A DNA stretch of 52,012 nucleotides. Source: Clostridia bacterium. Lineage in GTDB: Bacteria > Bacillota > Clostridia > Oscillospirales > Acutalibacteraceae. The stretch is from positions 1-52,012 of the forward strand of contig JAFXAK010000015.1 of NCBI GenBank assembly GCA_017517135.1. The letters are read 5' to 3'. The notes beneath the pieces were generated by a model. That model made no database searches and was not told the DNA's origin. It was given only the letters and a program-made list of their open reading frames with translations. Below are positions 21,832 through 31,957 of the stretch, in pieces; within the stretch, counting starts at the first letter, position 1, and each line of letters begins with the position of its first letter. The position numbers and the translations under genes were made by a program.

Positions 21832-23217
21832 ATGACGGAAAACTGTGCAATTATCCTTGCGGGCGGAGAAGGGACAAGAATGAACTCGTCAAAGCCTAAG
21901 GTTATGGCTGAAATTATTTTCAAGCCTATGATAGACAGAGTGATTGATGCCGTAAAAAAAGCGGGTATCAACGACATCTGTGTTGTAACGGGATATAAAA
22001 GCGAAATACTTGAAAAGCATCTTGACGGCAAAACAAAAACCGTAAAGCAAGCCGAAAGATTAGGTACGGGACACGCTGTAATGCAGGCAAAGGATTTTAT
22101 TGCAGAGCATAAGGATGCGAATGTAATTATCCTCAACGGCGATGCTCCTTTTATAGATTCAAAAACCGTTTCGGATGCACTTTCCTATCACCTTGACGGA
22201 GAATTTGTGCAGACTGTTATTTCCGCAAAAACAGACGAGCCCTTCGGCTACGGAAGAATTGTCAGAGACGGTAACGGAAATTTTATTAAGATAGTTGAAG
22301 AAGCCTCTGCCGACGAAGAAATCAAAGCAATAAACGAAATAAATTCAGGAGCTATGTGGTTCAAAGCTTTCGAGCTTTCGGCTCTTCTCGGAAAAATCAC
22401 AAACAACAATTCAAAGGGTGAATATTATCTTACCGATACCGTGGAAATCGCATTGAGCGAGGGTAAAAAGGTCGGTGCCTTCACCGCTTCAAATGCAGAT
22501 GCCGTGCTCGGAGCTAACACAAAGGTACAGCTGTATGAATTAAACGAGATGCTCCGACGGAAAACACTCAGAAAACTGATGCTCAGCGGTGTATCAATCC
22601 CCTGTACAGACGGTGTTTTGATTGACGATGAAGCCGAAATCGGAGCTGATACGGTTATTTTACCCGGTACGATTATCAAACGCGGTGTCAGAATCGGCAA
22701 GAACTGCGAAATAGGTCCCAATACCGTTCTTATTGAAACAACCGTCGGCAATAACTGTGTGCTCAACAGCGTTCAGGCTGAATATTCTATTGTTGCGGAC
22801 AATGCAACAATAGGTCCCTTTGTTCACTTAAGACCTCAGGCAAATATAGGAAACGGTGTTCATTGCGGCAACTTTGTTGAGGTTAAAAATTCGGCTATAG
22901 GCGACAACACCTCAATTTCACATCTGACTTATGTGGGTGACAGCGATGTCGGTAAAAATGTAAATTTCGGCTGCGGTGTTGTTACCGTAAATTTCAACGG
23001 AAAAACAAAAAACCGCACTGTTATTGAAGACAATGCATTTATCGGCTGTAACACAAATCTGGTTGCCCCCGTAAAGGTGGGAAAAGCCGCATATACCGCC
23101 GCAGGCTCAACAATAACCGAGGATGTCCCCGAAAACGCTCTTGCAATAGCAAGGGAAAGACAGCTGAATAAAGAAAATTGGGTAACCGTAAACAAACCCT
23201 ACAGAGAAAAAAAATAA
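21832..23217 (+). CDS. glmU: Bifunctional N-acetylglucosamine-1-phosphate uridyltransferase/glucosamine-1-phosphate acetyltransferase
   Basis: GlmU makes UDP-GlcNAc for peptidoglycan from glucosamine-1-phosphate, acetyl-CoA and UTP. The N-terminal pyrophosphorylase (1 to about 228) has AIILAGGEGTRM with the lysine of PKVMAEI, and GTGHAVMQA and ILNGDAPF. The C-terminal left-handed beta-helix (about 250-455) carries HLRPQANIG, VEVKNS, SHLTYVGD and NFGCGVVTVNFNG, the acetyltransferase site. At 461 residues it has the usual full length. GCGGAGG precedes the ATG. It heads a run of closely spaced plus-strand genes; pth starts 19 bases later. Confidence 0.96.
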   Translation: MTENCAIILAGGEGTRMNSSKPKVMAEIIFKPMIDRVIDAVKKAGINDICVVTGYKSEILEKHLDGKTKTVKQAERLGTGHAVMQAKDFIAEHKDANVIILNGDAPFIDSKTVSDALSYHLDGEFVQTVISAKTDEPFGYGRIVRDGNGNFIKIVEEASADEEIKAINEINSGAMWFKAFELSALLGKITNNNSKGEYYLTDTVEIALSEGKKVGAFTASNADAVLGANTKVQLYELNEMLRRKTLRKLMLSGVSIPCTDGVLIDDEAEIGADTVILPGTIIKRGVRIGKNCEIGPNTVLIETTVGNNCVLNSVQAEYSIVADNATIGPFVHLRPQANIGNGVHCGNFVEVKNSAIGDNTSISHLTYVGDSDVGKNVNFGCGVVTVNFNGKTKNRTVIEDNAFIGCNTNLVAPVKVGKAAYTAAGSTITEDVPENALAIARERQLNKENWVTVNKPYREKK

Positions 23218-23236
23218 TTTTGAAAGCAGAAATATT

Positions 23237-23854
23237 ATGGCATTTTTTAAGAAAAAACAATTCTCCTCCTCCGCTTCTGTCGGAAAACCCGAATTCATTA
23301 TAGTGGGGCTGGGAAACCCCGGCAGAGAATACGAATATTCAAGACACAATGCAGGCTTTCTGTGTCTTGACTTATTGTGCAACAAATATTCGGTAAAAAC
23401 CGATAAGGTCAAATACAAAGCTCTTATAGGTACGGTGCTTATTGATTCGCACCCCTGCCTTTTAATGCGTCCGCAGACATATATGAACAACAGCGGCGAG
23501 GCAATAAAAGAGGCAGCGGATTTCTATAAAATCCCCCCTGAAAAGGTTATTGTTATATATGACGATATTTCTCTCAATGCAGGCACGCTGAGAATAAGAA
23601 AAAAAGGCTCTGCGGGCGGGCACAACGGCATAAAGAGCATTATAAGTCAGTTAGGCTCGGATAATTTCCCCCGTCTTAAAATCGGTGTAGGCGAAAGAAA
23701 GGATCCCGATGCTGACCTCAAAGACCATGTACTTAAGAAACTTTCAAAGGAAGACCTTGCCACACTCAGAACAGCAATGGAAAAGGCAGTTGAGGCAATT
23801 CCCGTAATGCTCAGCGGCAATGTTGATCTGGCTATGAGCAGGTTCAACGGTTAA
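23237..23854 (+). CDS. pth: Peptidyl-tRNA hydrolase
   Basis: Pth frees tRNA from prematurely released peptidyl-tRNA. The 205-residue protein carries a short extra N-terminus (MAFFKKKQFSSSASVGKPE) before the family core, IIVGLGNPGREYEYSRHNAGF, with the catalytic His in RHNAG. Further motifs are RPQTYMNNSG, VIYDDISLNAGTLRIR and GSAGGHNGIKSI. All key residues (N, H, N, D) are present. It sits between glmU and mfd, a gene order common in Firmicutes, and mfd begins 5 bases after its stop. Confidence 0.96.
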   Translation: MAFFKKKQFSSSASVGKPEFIIVGLGNPGREYEYSRHNAGFLCLDLLCNKYSVKTDKVKYKALIGTVLIDSHPCLLMRPQTYMNNSGEAIKEAADFYKIPPEKVIVIYDDISLNAGTLRIRKKGSAGGHNGIKSIISQLGSDNFPRLKIGVGERKDPDADLKDHVLKKLSKEDLATLRTAMEKAVEAIPVMLSGNVDLAMSRFNG

Positions 23855-23859
23855 AGAAT

Positions 23860-26800
23860 ATGTCCTGTTTTTCATCTCTTTTAAGTGCCTCTCCCGAATA
23901 CAAGGCATTAAAACGCAATATTGAAAAAGGCTTATTTCCTTTCGGTGCTTTAGGACTTCCTCCCGCACCGAAATCCTTTATTGTACATTCGCTGTGTGAT
24001 GAGCTTTCACACGGCGCGGTTGTTATTACTCCCGATGAAGCAACAGCCGAAAGATTCTGCCGTGACCTTCTGACTTTAGGCACTACGGCACAGTTTTTCC
24101 CTGCAAGAGATTTTAATTTTCAGGCAAGTGAAAGCAGCTCAAAGGAATATGAGCAGAAAAGAATCGGTGCACTTTCAAAGTTTTTAAGCGGTGAATGTAC
24201 AGTTCTTGTATGCTCAGCAGAAGCTGCCATACAGAGAACAATTCCCCGTGACGAGTTAAAAAAGCGTACATTTTCGTTGAGTGTGGGAGACGAAATCAGC
24301 ACCAAAGAAGTAACTTCAAGACTGGTTGCGGCAGGCTATACCTTCTGCGAAATGGTTGAGGGTGCGGGACAGTTTTCTTTGAGAGGCGGTATACTCGACA
24401 TATTCCCCTCAAACTGCGATTTACCCGTAAGAATTGAGTTCTGGGGAGACGAAATAGATTCCCTTTCGCAGTTTGATATTCTTTCGCAAAGACGAAAGGA
24501 TACCGTGAACAGGGTTTTTATTTCCCCTTGTGAAGAAATACTTTTTGAATCAAATGAGATTTTTGCCGAAAAAATAGAAGATCTGATAAAAAATATCAGG
24601 GGAAAAAACAGCGCAAAGGTAAAAGAGGCTCTGCAAAAGGATGCCGATAATCTGAGAAATTCAATCCGACCGGGAAGCACGGACAAATATTTTCCCCTTG
24701 CATATTCACTCAATGAATCGGTTATTGACTACTGCGAAAACACACTTCTGTTTGTATGCGATACTTCTGCCGTAAAGGAAAATGCAAAATCAGCCGAAAA
24801 GCTTCTCAACGAAGAAATAAAAGAGCTGTTTATTGACGGTGTGCTTTGCAAAGGTCTTGACAGCTTTCAGAAAACAACACAGAAGCTTTTAGACACTTAT
24901 CTTACAAAAAAGAGTATATATCTTGATAACTTTGCAAGAGGAAGCTTTGACACACCCGTAAAGGACCTCATAAGCTTCAACATCAATCAGCTCTCCCCCT
25001 GGGACGGCTCTTATAAGGTATTGCTTGAAGACATTATTCCTTGCATAAGAAAGGGCTACACAATAATAGTTTTTGCAGGCACCGAAAAGGGTGCAAAGGG
25101 ACTTTTAGAGGAGCTTGCAGACGATGAAATACCGTCTCTTATGTGTCCCGAAAACACAAAGCTACTGCAAAAGGGATATGTCAATATTCTGCCCGGAGTA
25201 TATTCCTACGGGCTTGACTGTCCGCAGGAAAAAATGCTTCTTATCACCTACGGCAGACACGCAAAGGCGAGCCGTAAATCAGTTACAAAATATAAAAAGA
25301 GTGCAAACTCCTTCAATTCCCTCGACGAGCTGCACCGCGGAGATTATGTTGTTCACAAAACAAACGGTATAGGTATTTTTGACGGCATCGAAAAGGTACA
25401 GATGGAGGGACTTACAAAGGACTACATCAAAATCAGATACGCAAAGGGCGATATCCTTTATGTTCCCGTCACAAAGCTGGAGCTTGTTTCAAAATATATA
25501 GGTCCCCATGAGGACGATTCAAACAGAACGGTAAAAATAAACCGTCTGGGTTCAGGCGACTGGGATAAAACAAAAAACAGAGTAAGAGGTGCTGTAAAGG
25601 ATATTGCAGACAGCCTTATAAAGCTCTATGCCGAAAGGCTCAATACTCCCGGCTTTGCATTCTCACCGGACATAGATATGCAAAGCGATTTTGAGCGCCG
25701 CTTTGAGTTTGACGAAACCGATGACCAGTTAAGATGTATTGACGAAATAAAATCCGATATGGAAAAATCGCACCCTATGGACAGGCTTCTTTGCGGAGAT
25801 GTAGGCTTCGGTAAAACAGAGGTTGCCCTGCGTGCTGCCTTCAAATGTATATGTGACGGCAAGCAGGTTGCGATTTTAGTCCCCACAACAATTCTTGCTT
25901 TGCAGCACTACAGAACTATAATGCACCGTTTCGAGGGCTTCCCCATTGAAGCGGATATGCTCTGCCGTTTCAGAACACCCAAACAGCAGAAGGAAATCGT
26001 AAAGAAAATAAAAACAGGTGCTATAGATATCGTTTCGGGCACTCACAGAATTATATCAAAGGATGTTGAATTCAAGGATTTAGGCCTTGTTATAGTAGAC
26101 GAGGAGCAGCGCTTCGGTGTTGCACAGAAGGAAAAGCTCAAGGAGAAATTCCCTGCAGTTGATGTGCTCACTCTGTCTGCAACTCCCATTCCGAGAACGC
26201 TCAACCTTGCATTGTCGGGAATACGCGATTTGTCTGTTATCGAAGAAGCACCAATGGACAGATACCCCGTTCAGACCTATGTTATCGAGCACGATATGGG
26301 TATTATCTCTCAGGCAATAGCCAAGGAGCTTCGCAGAGGCGGTCAGGTATTTTATCTTCATAACCGCATCGGAGATATTGAAAAAACCGTTTCGCAGCTT
26401 AAAGAGTTTTTCCCCGATGCACAAATCGGTATTGCTCACGGCAAAATGAACGAGGAGCAGCTGTCCGATGTATGGAAAAGCCTTGTTGAGGGAGAAATTG
26501 ACATACTTGTATGCACAACAATCATCGAAACAGGTGTTGATGTGCCGAATGTAAACACCCTCATAATAGAAAATGCCGACAGAATGGGACTTTCACAGCT
26601 TCATCAGTTAAGAGGTCGAGTAGGCCGTTCAACAAGACGAGCTTCGGCTTACTGCACCTTTACAAAGGATTCTCAGCTCAGCGAAATCGCACAGAGGAGA
26701 CTGAGCGCAATAAGAGAATATACTCAGTTCGGCTCGGGCTTCAAGATTGCAATGAGAGACCTTGAAATACGGGGTGCGGGTAATATGCTCGGTGCTCAGC

Positions 26801-27339
26801 AGCACGGACATATGGAGGCTGTTGGCTACGATATGTATATGCAGCTTCTGACAGAGGCTATCGAACAGCAGAAAAGCACGGACGACAAGCCCTTTGTACC
26901 GAAAAGGGACTGTCAGGTTGACATACAGATAAATGCACACATACCCGAAAATTATATAACAAGCTATCCGCAGAGAATTGCCGCATACAAGAGAATTGCA
27001 GATATAAGAAGCTTTGACGATTCTCTTGATGTTACAGATGAGCTTATTGACCGCTACGGCGAGCCGCCCGAAAGCGTATTGGGGCTTATCAAGGTGGCAC
27101 TTCTGAGAAATTCGGCTGCCGATAACGGTATATATGAAATTTCACAGAGAAACAACGCGCTTCTGCTTTTTGTTGACAATATAGACAAGCAGGTTTTGGC
27201 AAAGCTCTCGGTGTTAAAGGGCAGAGTTATGGCAAGTGCCACGGCAAAGCCGTATTTCTCCGTAAGACTTCTGCCAAAGCAGTCCCCCATTGCGGCAATG
27301 GAGGAAGTTGTAAAAGCACTACAGGACAAAGAGGTGTAA
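23860..27339 (+). CDS. mfd: Transcription-repair coupling factor
   Basis: Mfd removes RNA polymerase stalled at DNA lesions and recruits UvrABC. The 1159-residue protein is full length. It has a UvrB-like N-terminal module (about 1-330), the RNA polymerase interaction domain (about 480-550; DYVVHKTNGIGIFDGIEK ... ILYVPVTKL), a RecG-like translocase with GDVGFGKTEVALRA (Walker A) and IVDEEQRFGV (DExH-type box), motif VI HQLRGRVGRS and the C-terminal TRCF domain (from about 1000). The start ATG is 5 bases after the pth stop and has no strong Shine-Dalgarno, which suggests coupling. The PHP gene follows after 3 bases. Confidence 0.97.
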   Translation: MSCFSSLLSASPEYKALKRNIEKGLFPFGALGLPPAPKSFIVHSLCDELSHGAVVITPDEATAERFCRDLLTLGTTAQFFPARDFNFQASESSSKEYEQKRIGALSKFLSGECTVLVCSAEAAIQRTIPRDELKKRTFSLSVGDEISTKEVTSRLVAAGYTFCEMVEGAGQFSLRGGILDIFPSNCDLPVRIEFWGDEIDSLSQFDILSQRRKDTVNRVFISPCEEILFESNEIFAEKIEDLIKNIRGKNSAKVKEALQKDADNLRNSIRPGSTDKYFPLAYSLNESVIDYCENTLLFVCDTSAVKENAKSAEKLLNEEIKELFIDGVLCKGLDSFQKTTQKLLDTYLTKKSIYLDNFARGSFDTPVKDLISFNINQLSPWDGSYKVLLEDIIPCIRKGYTIIVFAGTEKGAKGLLEELADDEIPSLMCPENTKLLQKGYVNILPGVYSYGLDCPQEKMLLITYGRHAKASRKSVTKYKKSANSFNSLDELHRGDYVVHKTNGIGIFDGIEKVQMEGLTKDYIKIRYAKGDILYVPVTKLELVSKYIGPHEDDSNRTVKINRLGSGDWDKTKNRVRGAVKDIADSLIKLYAERLNTPGFAFSPDIDMQSDFERRFEFDETDDQLRCIDEIKSDMEKSHPMDRLLCGDVGFGKTEVALRAAFKCICDGKQVAILVPTTILALQHYRTIMHRFEGFPIEADMLCRFRTPKQQKEIVKKIKTGAIDIVSGTHRIISKDVEFKDLGLVIVDEEQRFGVAQKEKLKEKFPAVDVLTLSATPIPRTLNLALSGIRDLSVIEEAPMDRYPVQTYVIEHDMGIISQAIAKELRRGGQVFYLHNRIGDIEKTVSQLKEFFPDAQIGIAHGKMNEEQLSDVWKSLVEGEIDILVCTTIIETGVDVPNVNTLIIENADRMGLSQLHQLRGRVGRSTRRASAYCTFTKDSQLSEIAQRRLSAIREYTQFGSGFKIAMRDLEIRGAGNMLGAQQHGHMEAVGYDMYMQLLTEAIEQQKSTDDKPFVPKRDCQVDIQINAHIPENYITSYPQRIAAYKRIADIRSFDDSLDVTDELIDRYGEPPESVLGLIKVALLRNSAADNGIYEISQRNNALLLFVDNIDKQVLAKLSVLKGRVMASATAKPYFSVRLLPKQSPIAAMEEVVKALQDKEV

Positions 27340-27342
27340 CTT

Positions 27343-28110
27343 ATGTATATGCACGAGGTCACATATGACCTGAATGAGCTGTTCAGAATGAATTATCATA
27401 TTCACACCACGCTTTCAAGATGCGGCAGAAAAGAAATGACACTTGATGCCATTATAAAAGAAGCCGAAAGAGCAGGACTGACTGAAATTGCAATAACAGA
27501 CCACATTCATCCCGGCGAAACAGCAAAGGTATTCAGAAATGATAAATTACTGCGAAATGAACTGGAGCATATACCTCACACCGTAAAAGTATATCTCGGT
27601 GCAGAGCTTTCCGCTTACGGAAAAAACAAATATACTCTTCAATACAGTGACTTTGACAGACTTGAATACAGATTATATTCCCACAACCATTATCAGATGG
27701 ACGGCTGGGAATTACCCGACGAGCAGACTCCCCTGTCTTATAAACAGCATATGAAGCTGTGCCTTGAAAAAATAATAAAAAGCGGCAAAGCCGATTGTAT
27801 GGCGCATCCCTTTCTTGATAATTATGCAGTCAGAGAATTTGAAGACCGATATCCTTTGACAGTCGGCTGTGTGACATCCGTGTGGACAGACAATGAATTG
27901 GGCGATATGCTCTCTCTGGGTAAAGAGTATCAATGTGCGTGGGAAATAAACACCAATGCAATACGCGCAAATCCCGAATTTGCAAAAAGATATTTTCACA
28001 TCGGAAAAGAAGCGGGTGTATGCTTCAATATAGGAACGGATGCACACACTCTTAATAATGTTGATACCTTCGCTTCGTATAAAATCATAAAAGAAATTCT
28101 CGGTGTATAA
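27343..28110 (+). CDS. PHP domain phosphoesterase
   Basis: This 255-residue metal-dependent phosphoesterase resembles histidinol-phosphatase-like PHP proteins. Metal-binding motifs in order are MNYHIHTTLSRC, EIAITDHIHPG, LGAELSAYG, DCMAHPFLD, a WEINTN segment and NIGTDAHTL. AGAGGTG just inside the end of mfd drives the ATG, 3 bases after the mfd stop. A histidine pathway role is not supported because no other his gene is near; the substrate could equally be a nucleotide or sugar phosphate. It is translated from the same run as mfd and comEC. Confidence 0.85.
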   Translation: MYMHEVTYDLNELFRMNYHIHTTLSRCGRKEMTLDAIIKEAERAGLTEIAITDHIHPGETAKVFRNDKLLRNELEHIPHTVKVYLGAELSAYGKNKYTLQYSDFDRLEYRLYSHNHYQMDGWELPDEQTPLSYKQHMKLCLEKIIKSGKADCMAHPFLDNYAVREFEDRYPLTVGCVTSVWTDNELGDMLSLGKEYQCAWEINTNAIRANPEFAKRYFHIGKEAGVCFNIGTDAHTLNNVDTFASYKIIKEILGV

Positions 28111-28115
28111 TTATT

Positions 28116-30263
28116 TTGAATACATACATCAAAAGACCGTTTGCTCTCATAGGCTTCAGCCTTCTTTTTTCTGCAATAACAATATTTTTTATTCCGTTTG
28201 AAACACATTTTTATGCGGCTGTCCTGCTGATTGCGGTATGTGCGGTGCTGTGCCTTGCAAAGCCCTTTAGTGCAAAATATTTGCTTATATTCACCTGCTG
28301 TTTTATTGTTTCGTCTCTGTCGCTCGGTTATTTTTATAACTGTGTATATTATCCGTCCTTAGCTCTTGATTCTCAGCTTGTGCATATTGAGGGTACAGCC
28401 GACGGCTATTCTTCTGCAGACGAAAACTGCAGCTATATAAAAATCAAAAACTGTGAAATAAACGGTAAAAAGACTTCACTTTGTATTGATTTGTACTATT
28501 ATTCAGATATTGAAATTTCCCCGTATGATACCGTTTCAGTTGATGCTACTGTTTATGCTGATGATTTATCGGGGAAATTTGAGGCACATAAGCTGTCCGA
28601 AAAGGTATGGCTTACGGCTTTTGCAAGTGACCGTATAAGCGTACAGAAAAATGACTCTTTTCATATATACAGCTGTATAATCAACCTTTCAGCGGCTCTT
28701 AAAGAAATACTTTTTACATATCTGCCATATAATTCGGCAAGCATTGCAGCCGCCTTACTGCTCGGAGATAAATCCCTTGTCCCGTCGGAATTTACGGAAA
28801 ACTTCCGCTACTCGGGTGTTTCTCACATCTTCGCAGTATCGGGTATGCACCTATCTCTCTGGTCGGCTTTGCTTTTTATAGTGCTTCGAAAACACTCAAA
28901 AACAAAATTTATTCCGAATATTATTGCAAGCCTTTTTGTTGTGTTTTATATTGCGCTCACAGGCTTCTCCCCGTCTGTTATCCGTGCGGGAATAATGCTT
29001 TTGTGCGTGTACCTGTCAAGAGTTATCCGCCGGCGTGCCGACACACTTAATTCTTTAGGTCTTGCAATAACACTCATCCTTATTCACAATCCTCTTATGG
29101 CGGGTAATGTTTCTTTTTTACTCTCACTTCTTGCAACAGCTGCAATATGCTTTGCTTCTTCGGAAATAACCTCGGATATCACACCTTATAATTTTGAGGA
29201 TAATTATATAAAAGGAAAATTCAAATCAATCACGGGAAGCATATTAACAACACTTACGGTTTTATTTTTCACAATCCCCGTTTCGGGCTTCTTTTTCGGC
29301 TGTATTTCTTTAGTTTCACCGATATCAAATCTCCTGTGCTCACTCCCTGCACAGTTTGCAATGATAAGCTCGTTTTTAGGGATTATCGTGTCACCTTTCC
29401 CGACAATCGCAAGATATATATTTTTCATTGCAGATTTTTGCATAAGCTATATAACGGACATAACCGGGAAGCTGGCTCAGGCTGATTTTACATTAATCCC
29501 CGTAACAGCCACATATATAACTGTCTGGTATGTGTTTTGCGTAATAAGCGTATTGCTTACATATTTCTTTTTCGGGAAAAAGCTTAAACGCTGTGTTACG
29601 GTACTTTTATGCTGCTGTGTTTTAGTTATCACAGCAGGAATAGTTAATCAGTTCATTTCAAGAAATGATATAAATGTGTATATCCCGCAAGGAGAAAATG
29701 CTCCCGTATGTATTTCTGCATCAATGGGCGCGAACACAATACTCATAGGCTGCAGTGAGGACTATAAAGCTATACAGGGCGTTAATTCGTTTATGTATAT
29801 GAATGCTTCAAGAAGTGCCGATTATCTTTTTGTTACAGATGAAAAAACTACAACCGAAGAATTCAATGAAACAGTAAAAATAATTTCTCCCGAAAATATA
29901 ATAACCGTAAATGAAACATTCGGCAATGCTGCTCTTATCACAAACTCTTTTACTGCCGAAATACAGGATAATTTTTATTTGTCTTTTGAAAACAACAAAG
30001 TCTTTTCTGTTGTATATTTTGAAATAAATTCTTATAAATTTGTTTACTGTCTTAACCCTTTTGCAAACTATACGGCACTTGAAGCTCAATGTAAAAATGC
30101 AGATTATCTGATTTGCACGCGAAATATTCCCGATACGATTAATGCAGAAAACTATAAAAATATTATTGTTATTTCACCGAAAAGCGCAGTCGAACTGTCT
30201 TTGCCCGAAAATGCTGTTTCAACGGCAGACGGTGAAATCAGAATCAGACTGAAAGGAGATTAA
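28116..30263 (+). CDS. comEC: ComEC/Rec2-type DNA uptake channel with degenerate C-terminal domain
   Basis: ComEC forms the inner-membrane channel through which single-stranded DNA enters during transformation. The 715-residue protein has N-terminal hydrophobic segments, an OB-like extracellular part (about 85-180) and the competence domain (about 205-480) with FRYSGVSHIFAVSGMHLSLW and many transmembrane helices. The C-terminal region (about 530-715) occupies the place of the metallo-beta-lactamase domain but lacks DVGQGD and any HxHxDH motif, so it is unlikely to be a nuclease. The start is a TTG at 28116 with little Shine-Dalgarno, 5 bases after the PHP gene. holA follows after one base, a common arrangement. 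Confidence 0.88.
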   Translation: MNTYIKRPFALIGFSLLFSAITIFFIPFETHFYAAVLLIAVCAVLCLAKPFSAKYLLIFTCCFIVSSLSLGYFYNCVYYPSLALDSQLVHIEGTADGYSSADENCSYIKIKNCEINGKKTSLCIDLYYYSDIEISPYDTVSVDATVYADDLSGKFEAHKLSEKVWLTAFASDRISVQKNDSFHIYSCIINLSAALKEILFTYLPYNSASIAAALLLGDKSLVPSEFTENFRYSGVSHIFAVSGMHLSLWSALLFIVLRKHSKTKFIPNIIASLFVVFYIALTGFSPSVIRAGIMLLCVYLSRVIRRRADTLNSLGLAITLILIHNPLMAGNVSFLLSLLATAAICFASSEITSDITPYNFEDNYIKGKFKSITGSILTTLTVLFFTIPVSGFFFGCISLVSPISNLLCSLPAQFAMISSFLGIIVSPFPTIARYIFFIADFCISYITDITGKLAQADFTLIPVTATYITVWYVFCVISVLLTYFFFGKKLKRCVTVLLCCCVLVITAGIVNQFISRNDINVYIPQGENAPVCISASMGANTILIGCSEDYKAIQGVNSFMYMNASRSADYLFVTDEKTTTEEFNETVKIISPENIITVNETFGNAALITNSFTAEIQDNFYLSFENNKVFSVVYFEINSYKFVYCLNPFANYTALEAQCKNADYLICTRNIPDTINAENYKNIIVISPKSAVELSLPENAVSTADGEIRIRLKGD

Positions 30264-30264
30264 T

Positions 30265-31305
30265 ATGGCTTTTCTTGACGAAGATAAACTCGCAAAGCTG
30301 CTCAAAGAAGAAATAAGCAATAATATATGGCTGCTGTTCGGTGACGATGCCTTTCTCAAGGATTTTTACTGCAACAAGCTTATTTCTCTTACGGTTGACG
30401 AATCGCTTAAATTTTTTAATTTCCACGCATATGACGAAAAAAGCGAGCTTGAGGAGATTTTTGCAACAGCCGAGAATTTACCCGTAATGAGCGAGAAAAC
30501 ATGTATTCTGGTCAAAAATTACCCTCTTAATCAGCTTTCGGACAAGGCGTTAAAGACATTCGCAGAAAATCTCTCAGATATCCCCGAAAGCACGGTTATG
30601 ATTTTCTTTTATTCTTCTGTTGATGTGCAGTATTCTCCGAAAAAAAGCTCAAAATGGAACTCAGCGGTTGAAATTTTCTCAAAGCTCGGTGTTGCCGCAC
30701 AGATAAACCACAGAACGCCTGCAAAAACCGCGAAGCTTCTTATGTCAAAGGCAAAGGACAGGGGGACCTCTATCGATTACGACACGGCAATGTATCTTAT
30801 TATGTCTGTAGGTGACGATATGCAGACACTTCTCAATGAGTTCAACAAGGTCTGCTCCTTTTCCGAGGGAAATCCCGTAACACCCGAAATGATAGACAAA
30901 ACAAGCGTAAAAAGCGTTGAAGCCTCCGTTTTTGATATCAGTACTTCAATTTTTTCAGGCGATACGGACAAGGCATTTGCGATACTTAATGAGCTTCTGC
31001 GACAAAAAACTCCAGCTGCTTCAATTATAGGTGCGCTGTCGGGAGCGTATGTCAATATATACCGCTATAAAACAGCATTGAATGCAGATAAAAGTATAAG
31101 CGATTTTTCGTCACTTTTCGGTTACGGCGAAAAATACAGCTATACCTTCAACAAAATTTCGGCTTACACAAGAAAAAGCAAGATGTCTTCCATAAGAAAG
31201 GCGCTCGATATCCTTGCCGATGCGGATATCAAAAGCAAATCAAGTGCTGCTGCCGATGTTATTTTATTGACAGAGCTTATATCAAAATTAGCAGAATTAG
31301 GGTGA
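30265..31305 (+). CDS. holA: DNA polymerase III subunit delta
   Basis: HolA is the clamp-loader subunit that opens the sliding clamp. The 346-residue protein has the family layout: an N-terminal domain with WLLFGDDAFLKDFYCNKL, the AAA-type lid region, and a C-terminal collar domain (about 205-345) with FDISTSIFSGDTDKAFAILNELL and AAADVILLTELISKLAELG. AAAGGAGA overlaps the comEC stop and precedes the ATG by a few bases. The comEC-holA order is widespread in Firmicutes. Confidence 0.92.
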   Translation: MAFLDEDKLAKLLKEEISNNIWLLFGDDAFLKDFYCNKLISLTVDESLKFFNFHAYDEKSELEEIFATAENLPVMSEKTCILVKNYPLNQLSDKALKTFAENLSDIPESTVMIFFYSSVDVQYSPKKSSKWNSAVEIFSKLGVAAQINHRTPAKTAKLLMSKAKDRGTSIDYDTAMYLIMSVGDDMQTLLNEFNKVCSFSEGNPVTPEMIDKTSVKSVEASVFDISTSIFSGDTDKAFAILNELLRQKTPAASIIGALSGAYVNIYRYKTALNADKSISDFSSLFGYGEKYSYTFNKISAYTRKSKMSSIRKALDILADADIKSKSSAAADVILLTELISKLAELG

Positions 31306-31317
31306 CAATAACAATCT

Positions 31318-31911
31318 ATGTTTCACACACAAAGAGCAGTAATTGTTGAAGGCAAATATGATAAAATCCGTCTGTCTTCCATTCTTGATGCACTCATCAT
31401 AACAACAGACGGCTTCGGTATTTTCAACAACAAGGAAAAACAGACGCTTATAAAAAGACTGGCAAAGGAAAAAGGACTGCTTATTCTCACCGATTCCGAT
31501 GCGGCAGGCTTTAAGATAAGAAATCTGATAAAGAATATCGCCGATGAGGAAAATGTCATTCACGCATATATTCCCGACATTTTCGGCAAGGAAAAAAGAA
31601 AAACCGAGTATTCCAAGGAGGGAAAGCTCGGTGTTGAGGGAATTGACAATTCTGTATTAGAAGAGGCTTTGCGCAAATCCGGCTTTTTCAATGAAAGCGA
31701 ATGTGTGAAAAAGCAAAGAGAGATAACGAATGCGGATTTATACGAAGCCGGGCTTACCGGCAGAGAAAACAGCGCCGAAAAAAGACGGCAGCTTTTGCTC
31801 TCGTTAGGACTTCCGCAGAGGCTGAGCGGAAAAAATATGCTCTCAATTCTCAATACCTTTATGACATACGAGGAATTCAGAGAGAAATGTATGGAAAATA
31901 AAGCAGGTTGA
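31318..31911 (+). CDS. Toprim and DUF4093 protein, RNase M5-like
   Basis: This 197-residue protein has an N-terminal Toprim domain with the metal-binding glutamate in AVIVEGKYDKI and the DxD motif in LLILTDSDAAGF, then a DUF4093-type tail. That is the architecture of ribonuclease M5 (RnmV), which matures 5S rRNA. It is not next to ksgA, the common neighbour of rnmV, but 12 bases after holA, so I leave the symbol blank. No ribosomal RNA gene is in the window. A strong upstream Shine-Dalgarno is not evident; GGGTGACAA overlaps the holA stop. Confidence 0.8.
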   Translation: MFHTQRAVIVEGKYDKIRLSSILDALIITTDGFGIFNNKEKQTLIKRLAKEKGLLILTDSDAAGFKIRNLIKNIADEENVIHAYIPDIFGKEKRKTEYSKEGKLGVEGIDNSVLEEALRKSGFFNESECVKKQREITNADLYEAGLTGRENSAEKRRQLLLSLGLPQRLSGKNMLSILNTFMTYEEFREKCMENKAG

Positions 31912-31957
31912 CTTAAAATCAAAAAAGATATAAAATAAATACGGGTGAAGAAATACT

